Below the pieces are notes generated by a model. It was not told where the DNA came from. It was given only the letters and a program-made list of their open reading frames with translations, and did no database searches. The translations under genes were made by a program, and so were the position numbers. A stretch of 64,000 nucleotides of DNA from Diploscapter coronatus (taxonomy: Eukaryota > Nematoda > Chromadorea > Rhabditida > Rhabditidae): contig OZ038423.1 of assembly GCA_964036155.1 (NCBI GenBank), positions 310,001-374,000 on the forward strand. Direction: 5' to 3'. Shown piece by piece: positions 11,909-23,725 of the stretch (positions are counted from its first letter, which is position 1; the number at the start of each line of letters is the position of its first letter).

Positions 11909-12367
11909 TAGTAGAAATGTTTAGGAATATGAAGAGCGCATTTTTTGTGAATTAGCAAGGACATGAATATTTTGCACTCGTCCTCAATTCCTTAATGGGC
12001 TACCGTTTCTAATTGCATTGTATACTATATCAGGCCTCAAGTAGCAGATAATACTAAGAACTATTTATTCCTTCTGATTGCGAATAAAACACCAGCTTAA
12101 CAATAGGACGAGAACGAATAACTGAGAGCTGAGATCGATCGAGAGAAGAGATAACTAGAGAGACGGAATAAAATCAGGGAGAAAAGGCGTTCTTTCTCCT
12201 TTTTTAGTGAAACTTTGGAAGGAGGATGGAAGCGTGTGCATGTAATATCAGAATAACATCGGTATTGTTTAGATAGTACTCCGACTAGTTGCAGAATTGC
12301 AGAGCAGGGCTGTAAGTGTTTAGACACGCGCGTGTCTGAATATTTACAACCCTGGACAAAAGGCTTG
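11909..12367. other. spacer between the mariner element and the receptor gene
   Basis: 3' flank of the receptor kinase (which is on the minus strand). Apart from the small family E repeat, nothing is recognisable. Confidence 0.4.
12307..12353. repeat. MITE family E, short copy
   Basis: GGGCTGTAAGTGTTTAGACA then CGCGCG and the complement TGTCTGAATATTTACAACCC: a compact hairpin. Related copies at 44043 (long) and 57939 (short). Confidence 0.75.
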
Positions 12368-15300
12368 CTACAGTCCGCTCGTGGCCTCCTCGGCACCTAC
12401 GATCGATTCCAGTCGCTTCCTCACGAGATGCGCACTCAATCTACCCGAGGCGTGCTTCGACCAACACTCTTCTATTATCCTCGCAATATCCCGTAGTGAC
12501 TAAATTTCATTATTTTTAATAACATTTTACTATAAATTGAAATGAAGAATAACTTAGTTCCACCATCAAATTAACGTCGTTATTTATAATTTACTTATTT
12601 ATACGACTTTATCGTAAAGAAGCTCATCTTCAGTGGAATACGATTGTGATATTTTTAAAGGGGGAATTTCGAGTTTTGTTGGAATTTGTTTGGTGCGAAA
12701 TATTGTGCATTCTCATTCTTCACGACATAATTGTAAGAAAAATAGTGTGTATATTATTGTGAACAAAAGATTTTTGTGCACAAAGGTACACTTTTGTGCC
12801 CAATAATCATTCTCCGAAAAATATCGACTAAATAATTCAAGCATTAATCTTCGATTTCAAAGAGTCCGTTTTTTCTTCTTTTATTTTGGGTTAAAATATA
12901 AGTAAGCCTACTTCATTTTTGAGCCACGATTCTGGAATAGTGGGTCTCAATTCCTTGTTCGCTACGACCTCAGCCATTTGCTCTCGACTAGGTTCATGAT
13001 CGACAAGTCCGTTGTATGGGTGGGAATCTTCGAATGTCAAAGGTGTCACTGTAAAATCAAATAATTTAGCAATTCAACTAGGAATTAAAAACAACCTCCA
13101 GGCGCTTCAGTACGACATGCTAATTGATAAACGACGAGTGCGAAGGAGTAGATGTCTGCCTGTCTGAATGTATCGATTCTATCGCTATTGTTGAGACCAA
13201 GTAGCAGTTCAGGAGCCATATACCGCTGAAATGATCGATTTCGCTTCATTAACCGAAGTTTCCCTACAATAGTGCCCAATCTTTCCGGTTTCGGAGTGAT
13301 CCATGCTTTGGTCGATTCATTGTATGCACAAGCCGATCCGAAATCCCCAATGCAACACGACAAATCTGCCTTGACTAGGATGTTCTTCGTCTTCAGATCA
13401 TTATGAGCAACGGCAGGTTTTCCATCTGAATTCGAAACGAGTTGCTATAGTTCCCACCCTCTTTTTTCTTTTTCCGTGCTATTTTCCAAAAAAAAAAGGA
13501 TGGGAACTGCGAGGGGCCAAAAACCCATACCCGGATAGCCTATAATTTGAGTGTGCATGTAGTGCAACCCATTGGCCGCTGTGCAGCACATTCGAAGCAG
13601 AGCACGCACATCCAAGGTCTGGAAATCATTATTGTACTTTCCAGGAATAATCTAATGTTTCCTAATTGTTGATAAATTCTCAGAATTCAATCTTCTCGTT
13701 CACGTAAATGTGCGTTTCTGTACCATAGGGAACTTATCTTTTCCGCACTAGTATACGCATTCATTTAATAGCGACCTATGCATACAAAAGTCATTTATTG
13801 TCGCCTACATTTCTCAGATTAAAGATTGTATGGAAAGGGGGACGAAAAAGATAATCCTATACTCTTACATTAGCTTCAACATATTCGAACATGGAGCCGT
13901 TAGGATAATATCGCATTATGATCCACAGCTCAATACGATCAGGCATATCTGAATTAATTTAATGAAATACCATAGTTCAACTAATTGAATTCCTCTGAAG
14001 CTCAAAACTACTAATGCTCAAGATCTATGAGTCTTAATTTAACACACTCAAAAGAACCAGGTGCATAAATACGACACTTTATCATGCTTTGATGATAAGG
14101 CACGCCAAAAATTCAACGACTTCAATCAATGAGAATAAAACAATCAGCTGTTCCCTACCTTTGCGATCACTTCCAAACACTCCAGCGATGTTGCGATGGT
14201 TGGGAAGGTATTTCTGATAGAAACTCAGCTCGGAGAGCCACGACATTTGCTGTCGCGAGTTGAAGATCTTCACGGCCACTGCTTCTCCTTTCCAACTTCC
14301 TTGCCAGACCTGAACAGAAAAAAATGCAATTCTTTCGCAAAAAGAAGTCGTTCTACCTCTCCGAAGCTTCCTTGTGCTAATCTTTGGACCAACGATATCT
14401 GATATGCAAACGTCTTTTCGATAAGTTGCATATTGCCTAAACTAGTCAAAATATTAGATTGCATATTCGAATTTGTGCATCATTTATTCCGTTTCAAGTT
14501 ATTGGTCATTGGAAATAATAAAAGCATAATTTTTTTATTGTTTGGAAGAAATAAAGTAAAAAATTCTTATAGACTTCTCTTAGAAAATGCTCATAAAGTA
14601 ATGGAGTAGTAAAACTTGCTGACCTGCACCAGATCCAGAAAATGATACTGACGTGAAATCAGAATCGAGCAGAAGCGATTCGCCTTCCCTGTTATCGTGT
14701 GATTGGGGAGAGGAGACCGCTCGAGAGACTATGCCATTTGGAGTTGTGCTTCGACTGCAATTCGGCATTATGTAATTCCATTGTTAAGTTAAATGGGAAA
14801 ATGGTTTAAAAAGTCATTTTTAACATTCGCCAAGAGTATTCATATATAACCTTTTAGACTCAGCAAAAGCAATCCCTAAACACGATGCAAAGTTACTTGC
14901 TGAGACAATCGCTAGTAATGAATGATTGGTTGGTCGTCGTAGTTCTGATGGACTGTAATTTTGCTTCGTATGCACCTTGATCGATGCGATTCCCCAGGTG
15001 CATCAACTTATTTGCAAACCATCTAAATTGCTTCCCTTACTAAATCCAACGATTCAGGTAAACTAACCTGCGAAATGCACGACCGTACTTGCCTAGTCTC
15101 TTCCACAGTTGATAGTAATATAAAGCGAGAAATAGGCAGATGCATACCTAAAATACCGAAATATTCATTTGCTTCACTTCTTTAAAGTTCACTTACAAAT
15201 GTGAGTATCCCAATAATAATAATAATGTATTTGTTTGCTGCGAAAAAACCTTCTGGCTCTTTTGTCTGAGATGAATTGATTCAAAAAGACCGATGAGAAT

Positions 15301-16838
15301 TCTGCAACCTTGATAGCCTTGATGTAATCCTTCGTACAAAAATCTCCTCGACAGCACGTCACATTATGGCCATGATATGAGAAGCACAGCGAAAATGGAC
15401 TAGGGTTTTCAGGTCTTTGTTCTGTGCAACTAAATACTAAATTTATGAAGCGATGATGATTGATGATTCGCCGAATTTCATAATTATTTAAGCATACTTA
15501 AATAAATCGAACTTTCTGAGACTATGATAACTAAGCTCTAACTTCAAATTCCATGGCGCTTAAGTGAGAAAATAGGTGCTACAAAAATGAATATCTATCC
15601 TTGGTGACTTATCTTTACTCAGATTTAAACCTCACCCATAGGCATTTCCTAACGCGTAGACGCTATCTTTCGGACCGAAGTCCTTGTAACTCACGAAGAC
15701 GCAACTTCCATTATTCGAGAGACACAGGTTCTAAAATGGGAATATAATTGATACAGTATCCTGTTTCCCTTTTCGATTTTTAGTTATTTACTACTACCCC
15801 TTCGTCTATATTCAGTTTGAAAATATGTGATAGATTGCTGCTTCCTGGATTCGGAGATTCTCCGCAAATGAAAACGAAAGTAAGGGAAGGTTGCAGAGCT
15901 TCAAACAGTTCGATGCACAGCATGCCAGGGACATGGAGTGATGATGCGTGAAAAAGCTGGGAGAATTGAGAAGCTCAAGAAAGGAAGGGGAATGCATAGA
16001 AATCGAGATGGAAACGGAAATTGCTGCAGCAGAGATGGTGAAATTCGCATAGACTCGTGGAAATTACTTTCGACAATAATTCTGTTCTAACTAATCCCGA
16101 GGATTATAAATAGAAATGGATATGTGGAATGTGAAAAGTTAAGAATGATAAATGCCACATACTTTATAGCGATTTCCCAGGTGCGTGATGAGTTCGTAAT
16201 CGCAGTTCTCGGTTGAGCAATTGCAGACGGTCGCCGTTGTCACGTCGAAATAGGGCAGTCGGAGCGAAGCTGTAGATCAAAATGGTCATCATAACTGGGC
16301 TGTAAACGAGTCGGGGACTGATTGCTTACGATCTAGCAGGTGTCGCTTGTTGAGAAGTCGAGCGATCTCTGCTCCCGTTCTCGCCATCGGCTCGTTTGAA
16401 AACGAGGTCTTCGGCAGCATTTCTGCCACCTCTATGCCTTTTTCAGCCATAAGCGTCAGATTGGCAATAAGTGCCTGTAATATTTAGCATAATAAAATAG
16501 TGAAAGTTCTGACGAAATGATAGTCTTTCTTTCATGACCATTTTCAAGGTTGATCTTCAGGGGATTAATTGGATAAAATTTTCTTTCAGTCTATTGAAAG
16601 AGTAGAAGTTATGCATGATTATTGTCAGTAAGTAGCGTTGCTTAAATCGAATTTTTTTTTCTAAATAGAAAATTACTGCCTCATCTTCATCCCTGTAGGC
16701 CGGATCGCTCAGAGCCAGTCCAACAGCATCGAAGTCTTTCTCGATTGATGAACGGGAGCGATTCTGCCCTGCCGCAAGCAGAGGCACGAGCCACGCCAGC
16801 AGCACAAGAACTGCTGCAATCAAACAAGAATATATCAT
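12368..16838 (-). CDS. TGF-beta/BMP type I receptor Ser/Thr kinase (sma-6/daf-1 class)
   Basis: Predicted 662-residue single-pass receptor in 17 exons (16677-16838, 16330-16474, 16163-16269, 15636-15730, 15309-15429, 15197-15265, 15068-15147, 14897-15022, 14627-14754, 14357-14436, 14159-14309, 13869-13948, 13531-13618, 13268-13425, 13096-13225, 12912-13048, 12368-12499); phases all close. Signal peptide 1-24; cysteine-rich ligand-binding region with VCNCSTENCDYE, NLCLSNNGSCVF and CCRGDFCTKDY; membrane segment about 223-245; GS-like SFSGSGAG near 340, which marks type I. Kinase: QGSFGEVWQGSW, VAVK (Lys385), ELWIIMRYYPNGSMFEY, DFG 505-507, LGTIRYMAPELL, RQADIYSFALVVYQL, LRPTIPESW, EECW. The catalytic loop reads HND (485-487) where the family has HRD. 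Relatives choose between SMA-6 (body size) and DAF-1 (dauer); I cannot decide. An intron (12500-12911) separates the last exon. Confidence 0.88.
13226..13267 (-). other. 42-nt stop-free intron in the receptor kinase
   Basis: GTAGGG...TTTCAG, 42 nt, divisible by three and without a stop. Removing it restores the invariant activation-segment string GTIRYMAPE; leaving it in inserts 14 residues before the Arg-Tyr-Met-Ala-Pro-Glu motif. Retention would not truncate the protein and so would escape nonsense-mediated decay. Confidence 0.8.
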
Positions 16839-18714
16839 TTGATTGCATTTTCTTTTGACAGAACAAATTATTTGATAACATAGAAAAGGAATGATGCACA
16901 ACACAATGCACACCCAGAGTGAACAGGGAAGGGGAAGCAGTTGCGCGGGGCTGATTGTAGGGAATGAATAGACAATGAGAAGAAATGGCAATTGTTCTAA
17001 ACGAACCACGGTGCTTTGGGATTTCTTTATAATGGGAAGTAGCATTTCTTTTCCTTTTTTGTTCTTCGTACTTGAGAAAAAATCACCTGTTACACAGAAA
17101 CACACGGTTTTTTCTCGGATTTTCATTCAGTGCTTTAAGCTGTCCGGCGTCATTTTTCGGAAACAAACTGGTATGACTTTCTATCAATGCATTATTTAAA
17201 ATATCCCCGACAATATAAACAAAAATTTGTATGTAAAGTTAGAAAAAAAACCCCCCAACTTTTAGAGGGTTTCGCCGGACAAAGCAAAAGAGAGCAAATC
17301 ACTGTATAGGCATGACACTGATTGACACTGACGCTGGAACGTCAGTGTTAAACACTTTAATCCCTGCTAAAATCACAGTGGAACCTTTATTTCTTTTTCC
17401 TAATTTCTTCCCTCTTCGGGAAAGGCTCAAGGAACGCTGTTCCTGCACGCCGTTATCAGTAAGAAAATCTTTCTTTTAGGGGGAGTTGGACTGAGCCCAC
17501 GGTTGCATTATCGCCATCGACGGCTCCTCTTTTTTCCTCTCCTCCTTTTCGTCGCTTTCCGGATTTTGTTCCTGCCCCTTGGTGCTTTTTGATTTTCGTT
17601 CTTGCATTTTTGCGTATCTTCGAATAAGCCGCTTAAAACTTATTTCGTGCTTTCAATCTCGTTTAAACTAATTGACTCTCTCCTGCACGCTAGTTACATC
17701 CAATTTTGCTCTTCCCTTGACCTTTCCAGGTCGCGCCTTTCCTGCCTCTTTTGATCTGCCACAATGCAAATGAGTTTCTGAACCGCCTGTTCTATTGAGA
17801 CAGTTTTTATCTGTCAGCTCCCCTCTTATCATTCTCCACATTTCACACGATTCACATCCAAGCAACATCACTTTTCCCTGGGGTAACAATTGATTGAATC
17901 GATAAGAGCAAACCAGCACAACAAAAGAATGCCAAAACGACAACATTCGTCCCGTTGAATGGCGAAACAATGCTGATTGAACAGGGAAAACAGAAGGCAT
18001 TTCAGAATTGGCAGAGATGGTAGGGATTATCGATCGATGATAACTAATAACTTGATAACACAAAAAGACAACCGGGACTAACTGACCTACACAAATGACA
18101 GAAATGCTAGAAACGACGACATACCTGCATGGAGGGAGGAGGTCATCTCTACTTCTCTGCTGATAAATAGGGGCCGCAAATGGTTTTGCAAAATCTATAA
18201 TTTTCGCGAATTTCCTACTCAAAATAATTAAATACGTTGTAACAAAAAATGCACTTTTTAACTGAGGAATTAGCCAAAACCGATCAGCGAAACGAATAGA
18301 ATTTTTACTTCTACACCGGTAATTATCTCGAGTGTACGTGCACTTCTTGATAGAATTCTTTGAACAAAGTTCATTTTTATGAATGGTTCATCGAATCTGA
18401 TAATGACTTTGCGTGATCCTCTATCTTAAAGGGTACTTGCTTCTCAATTTTCGAGTTTCAAATGATCACTTTTTGAGCAAAGACGAAAAATGCGAGGGGA
18501 CGGAGTTTGCGATCCCTATACTGACAGAACAGCTAAATGGAGATAAGAGAGATGAGTTGAGTGACTAGGTGATTAGACAGGAATTGGTGCAGGAGGAAGA
18601 ACTGTCAAAAGTGCACATCGCGATGGCGCGGATGGGGACAGTCAAAGGGCAAAGCGCAGGGGCCTGAAATGAGCAGACGAGTTGGACGAGGAAATGATGG
18701 AGTGGATAACAGCA

Positions 18715-18897
18715 GCAGTTTATAGATGACGTAACGTGAAATGAAGCATTTTTTAGTAATTGACGAAACGCGAAAATGACGAAATGCGTCCTTTTCCTGC
18801 ACGAATCCTGTAAATTTCTATTACGTTAAGTCAGTTTTACGTTTCGTCAAATACTAAAAAGCGCTTCGTCATTACGCCATTTATAGGTTACCATAAC
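18715..18897. repeat. MITE family F, copy 1
   Basis: Left end GCAGTTTATAGATGACGTAACG, right end CGTCATTACGCCATTTATAG. The inner arms GACGAAACGCG, TTTTTAGTA and their complements pair. The second copy is at 58917-59087. Confidence 0.65.
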
Positions 18898-20193
18898 AAT
18901 GGAACAAGGAAGAAGAAGGAATACTGCAAAACTGTTAAGCATCCCAAACAAGAGGGAATGAGAAAGAGGAAAAAAAACCTGAGAAATAAAGAAGACACCA
19001 ACACGAGTGAACTGTAAAAGTAGGGACTGCCAGCCATAATCAGAAGTTCAGTGAAACTGACAATGAGTGAGAGACCCTTTTTTGAGGTCTTAATTGGATC
19101 CTTCATCCATCTCCGATGAGAAAAAATCGAACTTTAACTTAACTTGAACCCGGAAGAATTTTCGCGATTGAACTTGAACTGAATTGAACTTCCAGCAAGT
19201 TCGAAGTTCAGTTTAGTTTACAGTTCAGTTCCGACAGTCCTGGGTATCGCTCAATTATTCAAGAATATGCTAATTGACCAATTATCGACGATAATTGGGG
19301 AGCTTTCAAACTAGTGTCACTATTGAACCAAGTGAAAAGGGTGTGACTTGGCCGTCCCTACTTACACCTGTATTTGACGGTAATAGTGTGCATCTACAGC
19401 CAGAAGAAACCAGCGCGATCTTTTATACTGTACTCGTGCAGAAATTAACATTTATCTCGAAATTTTGCGATTTGGATTCACTTGACATAATATTTACACG
19501 AAAACCTTGGGACTTTATCTGATCTTCAACGAAAGAACACTCAACTTTTTTCAGCTCACGATGATAATAGAATATTCTACAAAACTCTAATTAGTACACG
19601 ATTCAGTATCATGAGATCTACACCAGCCAGTTTCAACTTGTAAGAACAGTGGATAATTAATTCGAATTAAGTACTTCAACCGGATATGGCTATTTTCAAA
19701 CACAGTAAATCACGATGTTTGATTTTATTTTTGCAGAATCTTTCAAAAAATCCGAATGAATTGAAGATTTCAAACTCGATATATTCCGAAAGAAATAGCA
19801 GAATCATGTATCAATCAGCTTGCCTATCGAAGAGGGTGATGAGCGGGTCTTGTGTTTGCAAGGAAAACTATGCTTACTTACCAAAGAGTTTTTTTTTGTA
19901 TATCGTTGCGCATCATAACTATATTCTGATAGCAAAAGTATGTCTTTGCGTACAAAACTCATAGTGCTTATATGAACTAACGAATTAACAAATTGAGTAA
20001 ATGGCACTTGGCTGTCTATGATACAAAACCAGCTCAGTTTTTAAACTAGACGAGGTGTTTTGAGCCTGATTATATCTTGCAAAACAAGATAATTAAAATG
20101 TATGATCTTTTCATATAGAAGCGTTAATCAACTGCGCAATTAGGATAGTTAGATAACTAAATTTAAAAAATGAATAACAATTTATTTTGAGAT

Positions 20194-20308
20194 GGCTTAG
20201 TTGATAGTTGGTGCGGTTCGCGGGTTTTTATGACTGGGTCATACTATTTAAATTTTAAAAAATCTGCGAATTTGAACCGTGCGAATCACGCCAACTATGA
20301 ACTAAGCC
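20194..20308. repeat. inverted repeat
   Basis: GGCTTAGTTGATAGTTGG ... GTTCGCGGGT is mirrored by GAACCGTGCGAATCACG and CCAACTATGAACTAAGCC; TTTTGAGA flanks both sides, which may be a target duplication. Confidence 0.7.
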
Positions 20309-20771
20309 TTTTGAGATTTCGAAATTCAAAAATCACGAGATGTTGCAAAATTTCTTTTTATTTGAAAAATACCAATCTTTCAAATAACGTGTATTTAAAC
20401 GCCGATAAATAGGATATAATGCAAAAGATGCTTCTTAAAAATTGTCTAGATACTTTCTAAATCTGATTATATTTTAAAATAAAAACGTGCAGTTTTTGTA
20501 GTGGTTAATATCTGAAGTTTAACGCTCAACAAGAAATTGTATCTTTTCCTGGTAAAATGTACAATCTCTAAAATCAAAAACGACGATTTTCTCGAATTAC
20601 GTGGACTAAGTCGCTCATTGTCGAATTAACATGCAAAATGGATATATCAAAGCCGAAAATAATCGCGAATTTAGTTTTAGGAAAAGCAGAGTCATTGGAG
20701 ATTAAAGATTCAAAACGAGAAATTGGACTCTTTCCAAGATTTTGGATTACTTTAGGAAAAATGCGAATAAA

Positions 20772-20885
20772 TATTATTGATTGGAAAGAACGTCGATATC
20801 CAAAAATTGCATTATTTGTCTCGTTTCTCTCCTACGCGACTCACTATTCACTCCTCCAAATTCGATTTGTAATTCTTAATAAACT
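20772..20885. repeat. MITE family D, copy 1 (one end missing)
   Basis: ATTATTGATTGGAAAGAACG then TCGATAT, followed by the internal motif CTCTCCTACGCGACT and CCAAATTCGA; matches the reversed copy at 30002 but the second terminal repeat is not recognisable. A 109-codon frame crossing it is therefore repeat-derived, not a gene. Confidence 0.65.
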
Positions 20886-21241
20886 CACAGAGATTTTGGG
20901 TTTATTATTCTATTTCGTTTTTCTATGTTCAAATACGTTTGTTTTAGGTTTCTCCTTGATTTTGTAATGACGTTTCTGATCCCAAAAAGTGCATATTTAT
21001 GCAAGTGAATTTTTTTTTATTAATCTGAGAAAATTATTTGCATAAAAAGGCAAAATATCAACACAAAATTCCATACCCACCATATCAAATTGAAATGATA
21101 ACATTCTCTTAATACAAAATAAACACAAAATGAAAGTGCATTTGCGCTCGCATAAATCAAAATATGAAAATGGAAATTTAACTAAAGAAAACTCAAAAAG
21201 TAACTATCTTATCAAAATTTTTCATGTTCAACACATTCATA

Positions 21242-21330
21242 CAGACCTAGGGAGGACGGTTGTCAGAAACCCCTTGCGACCTACCCCCTATAGTTTATTT
21301 CCACCTGACGAAAGTGCCTCTCTAGGTCTG
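21242..21330. repeat. MITE family B, copy 1
   Basis: CAGACCTAGGGAGGACG at the left and CCTCTCTAGGTCTG at the right, with GTCAGAAACCCCTTGCGACC inside and its loose partner TGACGAAAGTG. Other copies: 29698, 30494, 50187. Confidence 0.85.
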
Positions 21331-21743
21331 CATGAAATTATATAGAAAATATTTTCACGACTTCATGATCAGCCCATCAAGATCTTGAGCTGGTTCAATT
21401 CTTTGAGCAACAGCTCCGTAGATAGAAAAACGACTCAAAGAAAATAAAATTCATTTTTAAATTAATAATATTTGATGTGAACGAATCAATGCCAATTGAG
21501 TATCTATCTTATTCCGAGTAAAGTGACCTGGTGAATGGACCGACAGTGGCATTTCACTTGAATTCGATTGGGTTGGAAGAGTCAATGAAAGTTTTTATTA
21601 TTGACTTGGAGGCCATTAAGAACAGTTTGCTCAGGATTTCAAATCAACTAGTTCCAATCGCAATTCAGCATGCTTATTTATGAGTCGTGAAGCTAACGAT
21701 GATGAAAATGACATTTATTGACCAATTAACAAAGAAAAAGATC

Positions 21744-21749
21744 TTTATT
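21744..21749 (-). terminator. poly(A) signal for the galaxin-like gene
   Basis: AATAAA on the minus strand, about 90 bases past the stop codon. Confidence 0.55.
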
Positions 21750-21837
21750 GAACGAATATTACACACCAGATTTGTACGTCATGCTGAGTGAGGAATATTG
21801 AGGCAATTTCATGAGATTGTATAGATAGAGAATTTCT

Positions 21838-22710
21838 TCAGCATTCGGTTTCCGAGCCTCGGAATTTTAATTTCCCTCGACAGCAAACTTGAGTGGCATT
21901 GTTGAAAGGTTTGTGCCCGCAGCAGTTATTTGCGGATCCTTTGAAGGACAGCTCTCCTGAGCAGCAGATCTGGGTCATTTCATTGAAGGTCGCTGTTCCG
22001 CAGCAAGCCATATTATCCCATTCCTTTAAGCGCAACTTGTTTCCACAACAGATTTGGTTGGAAGAGCTAAACGGAACATCTTTACAGCAAGCGTTCGCTG
22101 AGCCCTTGAACTTTAACTGTCCTTCACAGCAGAGTTGAGTCGTCGAATTGAGTGGTGTTGTCCCACAACAGGCGTCTGCTGACCCTTTGAACCGCAAAAT
22201 GCCTTTGCAGCATAACTGTGTAGCAGAATTGTATGGTTTCGTTAGACAACAATGTGTTGCAGATCCTTTTATACTGAGCTTGCTGTCGCAGCAGATGTTC
22301 GTTTGCGGATTGTAAAGTTCTCCTGAACAGCATTCAGATTGCAAACCATTTGGGTAAACCCTTCCACCACAGCAAACTTGCTCTTTCGGTCTATATAAAC
22401 CTGTTCCACAACATTCGGAAGTTGAATCTCGCGGAAGTATCGTATCGCCGCAGCAAATTTCGGTAATTTGATCAAATATCGAACTTCCGCAGCAAGCTGA
22501 ATTCGCTCCACGTGGATGAATCTTTCGGCTGCAACAAATCTCCTCGACAGAATTAAATACCAGGCTTCCACAGCATCTTGAATTGGGACAACGACGATAC
22601 AAATGTCCATTGCAGCAAATTTTAGCGTCCGGATCATGAGGACGACAAAATTTCTTTGACAGAGAGAGGTCGACGACAAGAAATATGAGAATAAAAAGGA
22701 GTAAATTCAT
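21838..22710 (-). CDS. galaxin-like secreted di-cysteine repeat protein
   Basis: Intronless frame of 290 residues from the ATG at 22710; the frame is open 12 codons further but only to a TTG. It begins with a clear signal peptide (MNLLLFILIFLVVDLSLS) and then consists of about eleven units of 20-24 residues. Each unit is built on paired cysteines (x-CCG-x(6-9)-x-CC-x-G-x(8)-S-x-x-CC), with recurring FKGSANACC and QLCC/QICC. The pattern is that of galaxin, the coral exoskeleton matrix protein, and galaxin-like animal proteins; disulphide-rich extracellular rods are expected. The later units are closest to one another, suggesting recent tandem growth within the gene. Function in nematodes is unknown to me; a cuticle, eggshell or pharyngeal matrix role would be a guess. 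It stands alone, with a poly(A) signal 90 bases downstream. Confidence 0.8.
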   Translation of the reverse strand: MNLLLFILIFLVVDLSLSKKFCRPHDPDAKICCNGHLYRRCPNSRCCGSLVFNSVEEICCSRKIHPRGANSACCGSSIFDQITEICCGDTILPRDSTSECCGTGLYRPKEQVCCGGRVYPNGLQSECCSGELYNPQTNICCDSKLSIKGSATHCCLTKPYNSATQLCCKGILRFKGSADACCGTTPLNSTTQLCCEGQLKFKGSANACCKDVPFSSSNQICCGNKLRLKEWDNMACCGTATFNEMTQICCSGELSFKGSANNCCGHKPFNNATQVCCRGKLKFRGSETEC

Positions 22711-23725
22711 TTCGATCGACAAGTTTCTGAATATCGAGAGAGGCAACCTGGAAAAGTACGCACATCGCTATGTAGTAACATGCGAATGAGAGATTCTTTT
22801 CTCTGCCTCAACCTTCTCTAGTCCGAGCGCTGCGATAAAGCGATTTAGCTACCTTTCCAAATTGCCTCCAATCTAACGCCTCAAGAAGCTAACTAATGGA
22901 GAGTAGAAATTGATGAACCTTTAGATGAAAAAAAGTAACAATATTTGCAAATTGTTTGTGAATGTCACCAAGACCACATCCAGCGTTCATAGCGATCATA
23001 AACATCGAAGAAGGTATTTATTTCAGCTACAATTATCTCTCATCACTGCTGGATATCTTCGAGAGTTGTCTGTATCATGTGCATTGAATAATTATTAATT
23101 TATGACATTTATTAAAAGAATAATTTTGATCAAACTAATCATGATCATATCAATAAACTTTATCTTATTGTTGGCTACTGGCAAATAGTCCAAACGTGAA
23201 AGTCGTTCAAATTTACAACTAATACCTAATACAAAATTTTCTTCAATTTGAATATAAATAACAAGTAGAGATGAGATATCGAACCAAAGGTAGGAAGCGC
23301 AAGTCCCGCCCACTTTGTAAAGTCAAAATCAATGGAGACAATTTCGCTAAAATTTTCAGATATTTCTAGAATTTTTGCGAAACGATTTTTTTCTGATTTT
23401 TCTTTTTCCATTATTAGATATCAGCCTAGGGAACATTTTTGCTCACGGAACATTCCTTCGAAACACGAATTGGGCCGATCAAAACGTACAGCAAAGTTTT
23501 CAAATCATTCGTTTGAGCCTTGCAGACCTCGCTCATTATTTCCTCAAACTGAATATGAAAGAGCAGTCCTTTCTGATTATTTTGAGCAAAAAATTTCATA
23601 AAATTCGGTCGAGACACAAAAATATAGGCCCGAAAGTCATTTTTGCTGAAATAACGCAATACAAAGCTATTTGACACTTGTTTCTTTTCTGAATTTCATA
23701 AATTTCGCCCAATATTAAAGAAATA
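22711..23725. other. intergenic, no gene seen
   Basis: Upstream region of the galaxin-like gene and 3' flank of the receptor pseudogene. The segment at 23026-23085 resembles 29934-29997, so a small dispersed repeat is present. Nothing coding is recognised. Confidence 0.4.

Larger units (their letters stand above)
16839..21837. other. 5-kb region without a recognisable gene
   Basis: The frames here are mostly initiated at non-ATG codons or are low in complexity, including the 184-codon frame at 17668-18222 on the minus strand, which opens with TTG and matches no family I know. The part nearest 16839 presumably holds the receptor promoter. Repeats inside it are listed separately. A C-rich block at 17250-17600 and purine-rich tracts near 18880-19060 are the only other compositional features. 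Confidence 0.4.

Noticed and set aside
13085..13363. Kinase exon read straight through as 92 codons
   Set aside because: It would insert 14 residues inside the invariant GT-x-RYMAPE region; a 42-nt intron with proper sites explains it.
17668..18222. 184-codon frame on the minus strand
   Set aside because: Opens with TTG rather than ATG, no signal or domain, and no link by splice phase to the receptor gene.
20638..20967. 109-codon frame on the plus strand
   Set aside because: Largely made of a family D MITE.
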